This document shows positions 17,240 through 25,745 of a stretch of 64,000 nucleotides of DNA, piece by piece. Every line of letters begins with the position of its first letter. Position 1 is the stretch's first letter. The notes under the pieces are model-generated. The model was given only the letters and a program-made list of their open reading frames with translations. It was not told the origin of the DNA and did not search any database. This stretch comes from Xanthobacteraceae bacterium. GTDB lineage: Bacteria > Pseudomonadota > Alphaproteobacteria > Rhizobiales > Xanthobacteraceae. A program made the position numbers and the translations under genes. The DNA is taken from the NCBI GenBank assembly GCA_019746355.1, contig JAIESC010000123.1, positions 1-64,000 on the forward strand, read 5' to 3'.

Positions 17240-18202
17240 TCAGTCGGCGACGATATGCGTTCCGGTTTCGCCGCGCAGCACTGACACGGCGTCCTCGAGG
17301 CGGCCGATCATCACGCGGCGGCCACCGCCCTTGAGAAACTGGATGCCGGCATCGACCTTGGGGCCCATGCTGCCGGGAGGGAAATGCCCTTCCGCGTGAA
17401 GTTTCTCGATTTCGGAGAGCGAAACCCGGTCGAGCGCCTTCTGGTTCAGCTTGCCATAGTTGATGGCCACGCGTGGCACGGAGGTGAGGATCATCAGGTC
17501 GTCGATCTTAAGGACATTCGCCATCAGCGCGGACGTACGATCCTTGTCGATCACCGCCTCGACACCGTGGCGTTGACTGCGGCCGCTGCGCACGACCGGC
17601 ACGCCGCCACCACCTCCAGCGATCACGACCGCGCCGCTCTTGGCGACCGTATTGATCAACGAGATGTCGACGATGTGCTTGGGAAGCGGGGAAGGCACCA
17701 CATGCCGCCATCCGCGGCCGGAATCCTCGACCATTTTCCATCCCATCTCGGCCATGAGGGCCTTGGCTTCCTCCTCCGTGTAGAAGTAGCCGATCGGCTT
17801 GGTCGGGTTCTTGAATGCGGGGTCTTCGGGGTCGACTTCGACTTGCGTCAACAGGCAGACAACGTGGCGCGGATTGCCTTTGGCACGCAGGGCATTTTCC
17901 AGCGCCTGCATCAGCAGATAGGCGATGCCGCCCTGGCTATGCGCCACGCATATGTCCAGCGACATCGGCTCGACGCGCTGGCGTGCGATCGACTGCCGCA
18001 TCAGGATCTTGCCGACGACCGGGCCGTTGCCGTGCGTGATGATGAGCTCGGTGTTGAGTTCCATCAGCGGCAATAGGGCATTGCCGAGAGTGGCGGCGAC
18101 ATCCGCCTGCTCAGTCGGAGTTCCGCGAATGCCCTCCGGATGCGTCGCGTTTCCGCCAATGGCGATGATCAATCGAGAAGGAATTCCATCGCTATTAGAC
18201 AT
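17240..18202 (-). CDS. arcC: Carbamate kinase (AllK/ArcC type)
   Basis: This 320-aa amino-acid-kinase-fold enzyme starts RLIIAIGGNAT, has ITHGNGPVVG, QGGIAYL, VIAGGGGGVPVV and IDKDRTSALMA, and ends in a family-typical FPPGSMGPKVDA segment. It makes ATP from carbamoyl phosphate and ADP, releasing ammonia and CO2. The ATG at 18202 follows GAGGGAA on the minus strand and gives the normal length; the longer frame adds 28 residues without similarity. It sits between the FdrA/AllG genes and the second AllG gene, exactly where a carbamoyl-phosphate-consuming enzyme is expected. Confidence 0.93.
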   Translation of the reverse strand: MSNSDGIPSRLIIAIGGNATHPEGIRGTPTEQADVAATLGNALLPLMELNTELIITHGNGPVVGKILMRQSIARQRVEPMSLDICVAHSQGGIAYLLMQALENALRAKGNPRHVVCLLTQVEVDPEDPAFKNPTKPIGYFYTEEEAKALMAEMGWKMVEDSGRGWRHVVPSPLPKHIVDISLINTVAKSGAVVIAGGGGGVPVVRSGRSQRHGVEAVIDKDRTSALMANVLKIDDLMILTSVPRVAINYGKLNQKALDRVSLSEIEKLHAEGHFPPGSMGPKVDAGIQFLKGGGRRVMIGRLEDAVSVLRGETGTHIVAD

Positions 18203-18289
18203 CGAGCGTTCCCTCAATTGCTGCACACCCGTCCCCCATCGAGACGGGCAGGTAATCATTCTAGGGAGGGTATTTGCCAGACGCAATTT

Positions 18290-18325
18290 ATTTCGAAATT
18301 TTTTGAGTTACCGATATTTGTAACT
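18290..18325. promoter_or_regulatory. Divergent operator region between carbamate kinase and second AllG
   Basis: ATTTCGAAAT (18290-18299) is a perfect palindrome. TTTCGAAATT is shared, on the opposite strand, with 13901-13910. An inverted repeat AGTTAC-N8-GTAACT (18306-18325) follows. Both lie in the 220-nt divergent gap and are AT-rich against a GC-rich background, which suggests regulator binding sites. Confidence 0.45.
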
Positions 18326-18422
18326 TTATCGATGTTTCTTGCGTGCCCGGAATTGTCGGGTTATTGCTATTGCCTGCGGCAAGCCGCCGGGATTCTGTTT
18401 GTAGTGATCAGGAGGACTTCCT

Positions 18423-19673
18423 TTGGATAACATTGAAACCGCAAACAAGGAGGCGGTGAGCCGCATCTTCCAGGCGGAACCGGTGCTCGTCGATGTCCAG
18501 CGTGCCGGCGACGTTATTCCCAATCTGACGGCCAAGATGATTCTGCATTCCGGCCCCCCCATCACCTGGGATCGGATGTGCGGACCGATGCGCGGCGCCG
18601 TGTGCGGTATTGCGGTGTTCGAAGGCTGGGCGAAGGACCTCAAGGAGGCGGAAGCGGCCGCCGCTGCGGGTGAGTATGCATTTCACCCCAACCACCATTT
18701 CGGCGCCGTCGGCCCCATGACCGGGATGACGACGATGAGCCAACCGGTTTTCATCGTCGAGAACCGCGCCTTTGGAAACCGCGCCTATTGCACGATCAAT
18801 GAAGGCCTGGGCAAGGTGATGCGCTTCGGCGGAAACGACGCGGAAGTGCTCAATCGCCTGCGCTGGACCAAGGAAACGCTCGGACCTGCTTTGTCGGCAG
18901 CGCTCAAAGCGACCAGCGGCATTCCGCTCAAGAGCATCATCGCGCGAGGGCTCGCGATGGGCGACGAAATGCATCAGCGCAATGTCGCCTGCTCGTCGCT
19001 GTTCCTGCGCGAGATTGCGCCGTTCCTTGCGCAAACCTCCACCGATCAGAAACAGCTTACCGAGATCCTGGCCTTCATCGGAAAGAACGATCAGTTCTTC
19101 CTCAACATCGCGATGGCGATGGGTAAGTCCATGACCGATCCCGCCTATGGGATCAAAGGGTCAACCATCGTCACGGTCATGTGCCGCAACGGCACGGATT
19201 TCGGTGTGCGTGTCAGCGGCACCGGCGACACCTGGTACACCGCACCGGTAGAGATGCCGGTCGGACTTTATTTCCCGGGCTATTCGGAGAAGGACGCCAA
19301 CCCGGACATGGGCGATTCGGCGATTGTCGAAACGATCGGGCTTGGTGGTTTCGCGATGGCAACGGCGACGGCGGTGGCGGGTTTTGTTGGCGCCGGGAAG
19401 GCCAGTGAAGCTGCGCAATATACGAAAACGATGTATGAGATCGCCGCCAGCCGCAATCCAGAATGGACCATGCCGAATCTCGATTACGCTGGCGTTCCAA
19501 CCGGCATCGATATTCGCAAGGTCCTGCAAACCGGCATGGCGCCAGTGATCAATACGGGCATCGCACACAAACAGCCGGGTGTCGGCCAGGTCGGCGCTGG
19601 CATCGTGCGCGCGCCGATGGCTTGTTTCGAGCGGGCGCTCGCCGGGATTGCAGACTCGCTTGGCGTGACCTAA
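18423..19673 (+). CDS. DUF1116 protein, AllG-like carbamoyltransferase subunit (copy 2)
   Basis: This 416-aa paralogue of the protein at 14165-15430 keeps the same blocks (GPPITWDRMCGPMRGA, NHHFGAVGPMTGMTT, NEGLGKVMRFGGND, MGDEMHQRN, GTDFGVRVSGTGD, NPDMGDSAIVETIGLGG). It differs substantially between them. The start is a TTG, 6 nt after a strong GGAGGA (18411-18416); no better ATG is in frame nearby. It has its own upstream control region and is followed by the FadR-type regulator and the DUF2877/AllH gene. The two AllG copies may serve different substrates, or one may have replaced the other. Confidence 0.87.
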   Translation: MDNIETANKEAVSRIFQAEPVLVDVQRAGDVIPNLTAKMILHSGPPITWDRMCGPMRGAVCGIAVFEGWAKDLKEAEAAAAAGEYAFHPNHHFGAVGPMTGMTTMSQPVFIVENRAFGNRAYCTINEGLGKVMRFGGNDAEVLNRLRWTKETLGPALSAALKATSGIPLKSIIARGLAMGDEMHQRNVACSSLFLREIAPFLAQTSTDQKQLTEILAFIGKNDQFFLNIAMAMGKSMTDPAYGIKGSTIVTVMCRNGTDFGVRVSGTGDTWYTAPVEMPVGLYFPGYSEKDANPDMGDSAIVETIGLGGFAMATATAVAGFVGAGKASEAAQYTKTMYEIAASRNPEWTMPNLDYAGVPTGIDIRKVLQTGMAPVINTGIAHKQPGVGQVGAGIVRAPMACFERALAGIADSLGVT

Positions 19674-19711
19674 ATCACGCTTCTTCTGTTGGGACAGGCA
19701 GGGCTATAAAA

Positions 19712-20494
19712 ATGTCAAACATGGGTCGACAGAGTTTGGGGGCGAACATTCAACCCGCCGCTGACACGCCGACCTTCCCGGTGCGTGAGCCTCAGTCGCG
19801 AACGCTTGCCAACGAAGTTTTCGAGAAGCTTCGCGCCGACATCCTCAGCAGCTCTCTTCCGCCAGGGATGAAGCTGCGGTTTGATGATTTGCGCGAAGCC
19901 TATGGCGTTGGATTGAGCCCGCTCCGGGAGGCTCTGTCGCGCCTGGCGGAAAACCGCCTGGTCGTTGCCACGGGCCAGCGCGGATTCCGCGTTCCGTCGG
20001 TTTCGGTCGGCGATATTCTCGATATCGCGATGGTGCGCAAGCAAGTCGAGGGGCTGGCGCTGCGCCTTTCCATCAAGAACGGTGACGATGCGTGGGAAGC
20101 CAGAGTTGTCGCAGCACGATACAAGGTCGAGCTGCTGGAAAAAGCCGGCAAGAACATCGCCGAGAATGTGTGGGAAAGCCGCCACCGCGAATTCCACCAG
20201 ACACTCATTTCGGCCTGCAACTCAGAGTGCCTGCTGCATCTGTATGGGTTGTTGAGCGATCAATTCGACCGATACCGCCGGCTGTCCGCACAGAGCCGGT
20301 TGCCGAACGCGCCGCGTTCGCTGATCCACCAGCAGATCCTCGACGCGGCCTTGAGCCGCAAGGCCAACCTCGCGGTCAAGCTTCTCGGCGATCACATCGA
20401 CGAAGCAGCCACGCTGATTGTGAATGGTCTTTCCGATCCGAAAGCCAAGCAGCCACCGAAACCAGGCAAGGTTTCTTCCCGGTCGAAGAGATAA
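19712..20494 (+). CDS. GntR-family regulator, FadR/FCD type
   Basis: The 260-aa protein has an N-terminal GntR winged helix (about 30-95: LANEVFEKLRADILS, PPGMKLRFDDLREAYGVGLSPLREALSRL) and an all-helical FCD effector domain containing HREFHQTLISAC and HQQILDAAL. The ATG at 19712 is 38 nt after allG copy 2; the longer open frame runs antiparallel to no similarity. Position inside the ureide operon points to local control of the two divergent promoters sharing TTTCGAAATT. FCD regulators usually sense small organic acids. The effector is unknown. Confidence 0.88.
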   Translation: MSNMGRQSLGANIQPAADTPTFPVREPQSRTLANEVFEKLRADILSSSLPPGMKLRFDDLREAYGVGLSPLREALSRLAENRLVVATGQRGFRVPSVSVGDILDIAMVRKQVEGLALRLSIKNGDDAWEARVVAARYKVELLEKAGKNIAENVWESRHREFHQTLISACNSECLLHLYGLLSDQFDRYRRLSAQSRLPNAPRSLIHQQILDAALSRKANLAVKLLGDHIDEAATLIVNGLSDPKAKQPPKPGKVSSRSKR

Positions 20495-20566
20495 CCGCGC
20501 CGGCAACGATCCTGCGGATCTTCGCGGTTTAGACAGCATTCCAACTGCCTATCCATCAGCTAGAAT

Positions 20567-20579
20567 ATTTCGGCGAAAT
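20567..20579. promoter_or_regulatory. Possible third copy of the module's palindrome before AllH
   Basis: ATTTCG-G-CGAAAT is a perfect 6-bp inverted repeat with a 1-nt spacer in the gap before the DUF2877 gene. Its half-sites match those at 18290-18299. The spacing differs, so this is a weaker candidate. Confidence 0.25.
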
Positions 20580-20657
20580 CCATCCTGGTGATTTGGGGCG
20601 ACCGATCTTTCCTTAACGGTTCTTCTTCGTGGTGCAATCAAGGCGCTGAAGCAACCT

Positions 20658-21662
20658 TTGAGACGCACGGTGCTGGAAAATCATCGCCAAAAATTCCGGA
20701 TCATCTCGGCCGGTCCGATAGTTCTTCGAACTCTGTACGCTTCCCCGCGCGGCAGGGTCGAGGCCGTGTTCGAACGCAGTTTTTATGCTTCCTTGGGCGG
20801 CCAGTTGATTTGCATTCTGCCTCGCCAAGGCGGCTTGGGGCCACTCAACGCGCGGTGTGACGAAGCTGGACTAGAGAATTCGATCAAACGCTTCGTCCGC
20901 GTCGGCGACAAGGCGGCCGTAACCGGAACCACGCTCTCGATCGGCGACCATATTTCATTTGCGTTTAGTGATGCCGTCGGTTGGCATCCACCCATCTTGT
21001 CTCACTGCAATGAGGAGTCCGTCACGCGAGGGATGAGTGCGCTTCGCCGTCACCTCGGCGTACGCTCACTGCCGAGTAATGGCCTCGCATTTCTTATCGC
21101 CGGCGAGGGGCAGGAAGTCACCCCCAATCCAGATCTTGCTGCAGCGGCGAAAGAGCCGGTCGAACGTCTCGCCTTCGCCCTTGCGAGCGCGATGGGAGCC
21201 GGCGAGATGTCGGGCATCGAATCCAGCAAGCTGATGCCGCTCCTTGGTTTGGGACCAGGTCTCACGCCTTCGGGCGATGACGTGATTGGCGGCGTGATGA
21301 TCGCGTTATGCCTGCTAGGTCAGGCCCGCATTCGAGACGTGATGTGGTCGCAGATAAGACCGGTTCTTCCGGAGGTGACCAACCGCATCAGTATCGCGCA
21401 CCTGGAAGCCGCCGCAGGCGGATATGGACACGCGGCGATTCATGATCTCGTCAATGCAATCTTTTCCGGACAGATCGGCAATCTCGACAGGCAGCTCGAC
21501 GTGGTCGATGCGATCGGTCACACGTCGGGGTGGGATGCCTTGGTTGGTGTCGTCGTAGCGGCGATGGCCTGGTTACGCGTTCATGGCCGTGCCCATGAAC
21601 GCGATATTTTCGGCCTGGCGTCACCTCTCGGCGTCGCGCCGATGCAATCTCCAAACCCATGA
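20658..21662 (+). CDS. DUF2877 protein, AllH-like oxamate carbamoyltransferase subunit
   Basis: This 334-aa (or slightly shorter) protein carries the DUF2877 signature [17 protein letters not shown] in its centre, and SxAHLEAAAxGxG-like and DLVNAI segments further on. E. coli YlbF/AllH belongs to this family and completes AllFGH. The start is uncertain: the frame opens with TTG at 20658 and a GTG 12 nt later would also work; there is no strong ribosome-binding site. It is the last gene of the module and is followed immediately by the FAH/PyrE/GST fragment scar, so downstream module genes may have been lost. Confidence 0.83.
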   Translation: MRRTVLENHRQKFRIISAGPIVLRTLYASPRGRVEAVFERSFYASLGGQLICILPRQGGLGPLNARCDEAGLENSIKRFVRVGDKAAVTGTTLSIGDHISFAFSDAVGWHPPILSHCNEESVTRGMSALRRHLGVRSLPSNGLAFLIAGEGQEVTPNPDLAAAAKEPVERLAFALASAMGAGEMSGIESSKLMPLLGLGPGLTPSGDDVIGGVMIALCLLGQARIRDVMWSQIRPVLPEVTNRISIAHLEAAAGGYGHAAIHDLVNAIFSGQIGNLDRQLDVVDAIGHTSGWDALVGVVVAAMAWLRVHGRAHERDIFGLASPLGVAPMQSPNP

Positions 21663-21663
21663 G

Positions 21664-21797
21664 CCGGCAACTGGAATTTTTGGGAAAGCCCCGAACTCCT
21701 ATTGGCCGGCAAATCAGCCAATCCATCGGCCGCCGACTTATGACGGAAGGATCATTTACGAAGGCGAACTCGGCGTCGTCATTGGCAAGAAGTGCTG
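21664..21797 (+). pseudogene. FAH-family hydrolase fragment
   Basis: The frame directly after the AllH stop reads [15 protein letters not shown], then [19 protein letters not shown]. The YEGEL and VVIGKKC motifs are those of fumarylacetoacetate-hydrolase-family enzymes. Only about 45 residues survive; the sequence then continues without a frame change into PyrE-like sequence. It has no start, and no C-terminal half is present. Confidence 0.75.
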
Positions 21798-22002
21798 GAT
21801 TGCCGACAAGCTGGGGCTGCCCATGCAGTACATCCGTAAGAAGGCAAAGGGCTTTGGGCGAAACGCGCAGATCGAAGGCGATCTGCGCGAAGGTGCGCGC
21901 ACGCTTCTGGTAGAAGATCTAGCGACAGACGGCCGCAGCAAGATCAATTTCTGCAACGCGCTACGCAATGCGGGCGCCAAGGTCGATCACTGCTTTGCTC
22001 TC
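21798..22002 (+). pseudogene. Orotate phosphoribosyltransferase (PyrE) fragment
   Basis: Fused in frame to the FAH fragment, the text reads [19 protein letters not shown], then [11 protein letters not shown] and [16 protein letters not shown]. This is the centre of PyrE including the PRPP-binding VEDLATDG loop. The N-terminal part is absent, and the sequence breaks off at about DHCFAL, where minus-strand GST-like sequence begins. The fragment is clearly non-functional. Confidence 0.85.
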
Positions 22003-22068
22003 TTACTCCTCGAGCATGATGAAAATCTTCTGCACGTTGGGGCTGGTCAATCCGTAGAAGTCGATCAT
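22003..22068 (-). pseudogene. Glutathione S-transferase N-terminal fragment
   Basis: On the minus strand the 21-codon frame from 22068 reads [16 protein letters not shown], the typical first beta-strand and helix of bacterial GSTs ([10 protein letters not shown]), then IMLEE and a stop created at the junction with the PyrE fragment. The rest of the gene is missing. Confidence 0.7.
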
Positions 22069-22344
22069 GGTCCTCACCTGAGAATTGATTGCCGCCGACA
22101 CCACCGGCCGGCGGCCTGCGTCCGCGTGTCGCGGTTTTCCGGACAGCGGAACGAAGCCTAGCGCGTCACAAGCACTTCGACCACCGCCCCCGGAACTCAT
22201 CGGCCGCGTCGCGCAAACTTGCGTTGCGCGCGCAGTTGACAGCCGCACACCCGCCTGAAAACCTCGCCGCCGCGAGCGAAGCCGCGGGGGACGCAAGAAA
22301 CGGCGGACGCTTGTCGCTGGTGGGATGAAACGCGGGATTTGTTG
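22069..22344. other. Intergenic, composition boundary
   Basis: No gene is recognised here. The base composition shifts from the mixed island style to the GC-rich style of the following 38 kb within this stretch. Confidence 0.4.
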
Positions 22345-23400
22345 ATGCCGTTCGGCTGTTGCTTCCGGCTTTTTGCCGCGGCGCTCGCGTGCGTGTTCGG
22401 CACTTTGACCGAGACTGCGGCGCAGGACGCGGTCGAGCAGTTCTATCGCGGCAAGCAGATCAACATCGTGGTCGGTTCCTCCGCCGGCGGCGGCTATGAC
22501 ACCTATGCGCGGCTGCTCGCGCGCACCATGGGCGCTTCGATCCCCGGCAATCCCGCGATCGTCGTGCAGAACATGAGCGGTGCCGGCTCAAACCGTGCGG
22601 CGGGCTACATCTATTCGGTTGCGCCCAAAGACGGCACCGCGATCGGCGCGATCTTTCCCGGCGCGGTGCTGCAGCCGCTGCTCAGCGAGCAGCCGGTGCC
22701 GCACGATCCCAGCAAGCTCGTCTATCTCGGCAGCGCCAACAGCGACGTCTATGTCTGCTTCGTCCGCAGCGACGCGCCGGTGAAGGCGTTCAAGGACGTG
22801 CTGGACAAGGAGCTCATCATCGGCGCGAGTAACCCGGGGGCGACCACCTACGACCTGCCGCTCCTGCTCAACAGCGTGCTCGGCGCGAAGTTCAAGATCG
22901 TCACCGGCTATCCCGGCAGCCGCGAGATCACGCTCGCGCTCGAGCGCGGCGAGGTGCAAGGCGCCTGCGGCATCGGCTGGACCGGCATCGAGACGATGTA
23001 TCCAGACTGGTTTGCCAAGGACACCGTCCGCGTGCTGGTCCAGCTCAGCAACAGCGGACACGCCGACCTCAACAAGCGCGGCGTGCCGCGCGCCGCCGAG
23101 CTCGCCCGCACCGAGGACGACCGCAAGACCATCGAGCTCGTCTTCAGCCAGGGCGTGTTCGGCCGGCCGTATATTTTGCCGCCGGGCGTCCCGGCCGACC
23201 GGGTTGCGGCGCTGCGCAAGGCGTTCGTCGCAGCGCTTGACGACAAGACGCTGCGCGCCGAGGCGGCGAAGATGCAACTCGACGTCGATCCGATCCCGGG
23301 CGGCGATCTGCAGACGCTGGTGACGGGCATCTATGCGACCCCTCAGCATCTGGTAGAACGAGCCAGGCGGGCGCTGTCGGCAAAGCCTGCGGCGAAATAA
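22345..23400 (+). CDS. Tripartite tricarboxylate transporter substrate-binding protein (TctC/Bug family)
   Basis: This ~351-aa protein has an N-terminal hydrophobic signal peptide (about 1-26, FRLFAAALACVFG). The Bug pattern follows: FYRGKQINIVVGSSAGGGYDTYARL, NMSGAGSNRAAGYIY, APKDGTAIG and a C-terminal PPGVPADRVAALRKAF. It binds a carboxylate in the periplasm for the TctA-TctB permease encoded 44 nt downstream. The ATG at 22345 was chosen over the two preceding TTG codons. Ligand identity cannot be read from sequence. Confidence 0.9.
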   Translation: MPFGCCFRLFAAALACVFGTLTETAAQDAVEQFYRGKQINIVVGSSAGGGYDTYARLLARTMGASIPGNPAIVVQNMSGAGSNRAAGYIYSVAPKDGTAIGAIFPGAVLQPLLSEQPVPHDPSKLVYLGSANSDVYVCFVRSDAPVKAFKDVLDKELIIGASNPGATTYDLPLLLNSVLGAKFKIVTGYPGSREITLALERGEVQGACGIGWTGIETMYPDWFAKDTVRVLVQLSNSGHADLNKRGVPRAAELARTEDDRKTIELVFSQGVFGRPYILPPGVPADRVAALRKAFVAALDDKTLRAEAAKMQLDVDPIPGGDLQTLVTGIYATPQHLVERARRALSAKPAAK

Positions 23401-23444
23401 CAATGACGGGCATGCGCGTGATCAGGGCGGAGAGCAACTGAGCC

Positions 23445-25529
23445 ATGGAAGGCGTCGGAGCAGAAGCAGCCTTCATGGCCGCAGCCGCGGGCAAGGCGTT
23501 CCTGCAGCTCATCGAGCCGCATCGTCTGATGTTCCTGATGCTCGGCTGCATGATGGGGCTGGTGCTCGGCATCGTGCCGGGCATCGGCGGCCTCGCCGGC
23601 ACGGCGATGCTTTTGCCGTTCACCTTCGGCATGGATCCCTACTCGGCGTTCGCGCTGCTGCTCGGCCTTGGCGCCACCACCGCGACCGGCGATCCGATCC
23701 CCGCGGTCCTGTTCGGCGTGCCCGGAGGTGCCGCCTCCGCGGCAACCGTCCTCGATGGCTTCCCGATGGCGAAGCGCGGCGAAGCCGGCCGCGCGCTCAG
23801 CGCCGCCTATATGTCGTCGCTGATGGGCGGCATCTTCGGCGCGGCCTTGCTCGCGGTGTCGATCCCGATCCTGCGGCCGGTGATGCTCTATCTCGGATCG
23901 CCGGAGCTATTAGCCTTCTCGGTCTTGGGCATATCGATGGTCGCTGTCCTCTCGGGCAGCGCGCCGCTGCGCGGCGTCGGCGCGGGCTGCCTCGGCGTCA
24001 TGATCGCCATGATCGGCTCCGACCCGCAGACCGGCACGCTGCGCTGGACCATGGACAGCCTTTATCTCTGGGACGGCCTGCCGATCACGCCGGTGCTGCT
24101 CGGGCTGTTCGCCCTGCCGGAGCTGTGCGACCTCCTCATCGCGCGCACCACCATCGCCAAGACGATCGACAAGGGCAGCATCTACAAGGGCCAGTGGCAG
24201 GGCATGAAGGACTGCTTCCAGAACTGGTGGCTGATCATGCGCTGCTCCTGGATCGGCGGCGGCATCGGCTCGATCCCCGGCATCAGCGCCTCGGTGGTGG
24301 ACTGGCTCGCCTACGGCCACGCGCTCAAGACCGAGAAGGGCGCGGCGCAGACCTTCGGCAAGGGCGACGTCCGCGGCGTCATCGCCTCGGAAAGCTCCAA
24401 CAACGCCAAGGAGGGCGGCGCGCTGGTGCCGACCTTGGCGTTCGGCGTGCCGGGCAGCGCGACGATGGCCATTCTCCTTGGCGCGTTCCTGATCCACGGG
24501 CTCGTGCCGGGTCCGGACATGCTGCACAAGAACCTCGACATCACCTACGCGATGGTGTGGTCGGTGGCGCTCGCGAATATCCTGGGCGCGGGCGCCTGCT
24601 ACGCCTTCAGCCCGCAGTTCGCCCGTCTTGCCACACTCCGCTACACGCTCATTCTGCCGGCAGTGCTGAGCGTCGTTTACATCGGTGCGTTCGAGGCCTC
24701 GCGAAGCTGGGGCGACCTGATCGCGCTCCTGGTGTTCGGCGTGTTCGGCTGGCTGATGAAGCAGTTCAAATGGCCGCGGCCGCCGCTGGTGCTGGGCCTG
24801 GTGCTCGGCGATTCGATCGAGCGCTATATGTTCATCTCGATCGAGCGCTACGGCTTCAGCTGGCTTGCCCGTCCCGTGGTCGCGGTCCTCCTGATCCTTG
24901 CGATCGTCGGCCTGGTGCGGCCGTTCATCGCCGACATCCGGCGGCAGGGCGGCATCGGCAAGATGGTGACGAGCTTCGGCGCGCCGCGGTTTGAGCCGCA
25001 GCAGCTTTTCACGATCTTCTTCATCGCGCTGATCGGCACGCTGGTGGTGGTCGCCCTGCCCTGGCACTTCTCGGCGAAGCTCGTGCCGCTGATCGTCGGC
25101 ATCACGGCGCTGACCGTGGCGGGCCTGAGCCTGTTCAACGACATGTGCCGCAAGCCGGAGGCCGCCGCCGCCTCAGGCCTCGCCGAGCAGGCGCAGGCCG
25201 AGGTCGAGCAGAAGATCCACATGGATCTGGAGTCCGACACCGGCCATCTGCCGGTGCAGACCATCGTGCGTCGCGCCGCACGCTTCTTCGGCTATCTGCT
25301 CGGCTTCATGGCCTGCATGGGCGTGATCGGGCTCATTCCGACCGCGGCGATTTTCGTCATTATCTTCATGCGCCTCGAAGGCCCCGAGCGCTGGAAGCTG
25401 GTGCTTCCTTACGTCACCGTGCTGATCTTCGCGGTCTGGCTCGCCTTCGACTTCTTCATGGCGCTGCCCTGGCCGCCCACCCTGCTCGGAACGTTCTTTC
25501 CGGCCATGAAATTCATCCCGTCGGTATAG
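23445..25529 (+). CDS. Tripartite tricarboxylate transporter TctA-TctB fusion permease
   Basis: The 694-aa membrane protein consists of a TctA domain of about 500 residues. It shows GIVPGIGGLAGTAMLLPFTF, PAVLFGVPGGAASAATVLDG, GIPGISASVVDW-like segments, NNAKEGGALVPTLAFGVPGS and PRPPLVLGLVLGDSIERY. A ~190-residue C-terminal domain with four hydrophobic helices separated by an Ala/Glu-rich cytoplasmic loop follows, matching TctB in size and topology. Normally TctA and TctB are separate proteins. It is paired with the TctC gene upstream and has no further transporter gene downstream, consistent with the fusion supplying both membrane parts. Confidence 0.88.
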   Translation: MEGVGAEAAFMAAAAGKAFLQLIEPHRLMFLMLGCMMGLVLGIVPGIGGLAGTAMLLPFTFGMDPYSAFALLLGLGATTATGDPIPAVLFGVPGGAASAATVLDGFPMAKRGEAGRALSAAYMSSLMGGIFGAALLAVSIPILRPVMLYLGSPELLAFSVLGISMVAVLSGSAPLRGVGAGCLGVMIAMIGSDPQTGTLRWTMDSLYLWDGLPITPVLLGLFALPELCDLLIARTTIAKTIDKGSIYKGQWQGMKDCFQNWWLIMRCSWIGGGIGSIPGISASVVDWLAYGHALKTEKGAAQTFGKGDVRGVIASESSNNAKEGGALVPTLAFGVPGSATMAILLGAFLIHGLVPGPDMLHKNLDITYAMVWSVALANILGAGACYAFSPQFARLATLRYTLILPAVLSVVYIGAFEASRSWGDLIALLVFGVFGWLMKQFKWPRPPLVLGLVLGDSIERYMFISIERYGFSWLARPVVAVLLILAIVGLVRPFIADIRRQGGIGKMVTSFGAPRFEPQQLFTIFFIALIGTLVVVALPWHFSAKLVPLIVGITALTVAGLSLFNDMCRKPEAAAASGLAEQAQAEVEQKIHMDLESDTGHLPVQTIVRRAARFFGYLLGFMACMGVIGLIPTAAIFVIIFMRLEGPERWKLVLPYVTVLIFAVWLAFDFFMALPWPPTLLGTFFPAMKFIPSV

Positions 25530-25745
25530 CGGTAGGGAAGCAACACACGACGCCAACATTCGGTGGTGCGAGGGCGCAACACCGGTCAAAATAGTTTGAT
25601 TTGCGGGGAAAATCCGCGGTTTAGGCCGAAAAATAGCGGTCATGCGGTAGGTCCGTCCGGTATCAATGGACCGGTAGGCCTGATATTTAACCCTATTGGA
25701 CTGCAATCGAGGGCCCCGGATCGGCCGGGGGCTGGGGAGAAATCC

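Noticed and set aside
21583..22161. 192-aa apparent protein
   Set aside because: It is a chimera of AllH shadow, FAH fragment, PyrE fragment and GST antisense, not a gene.
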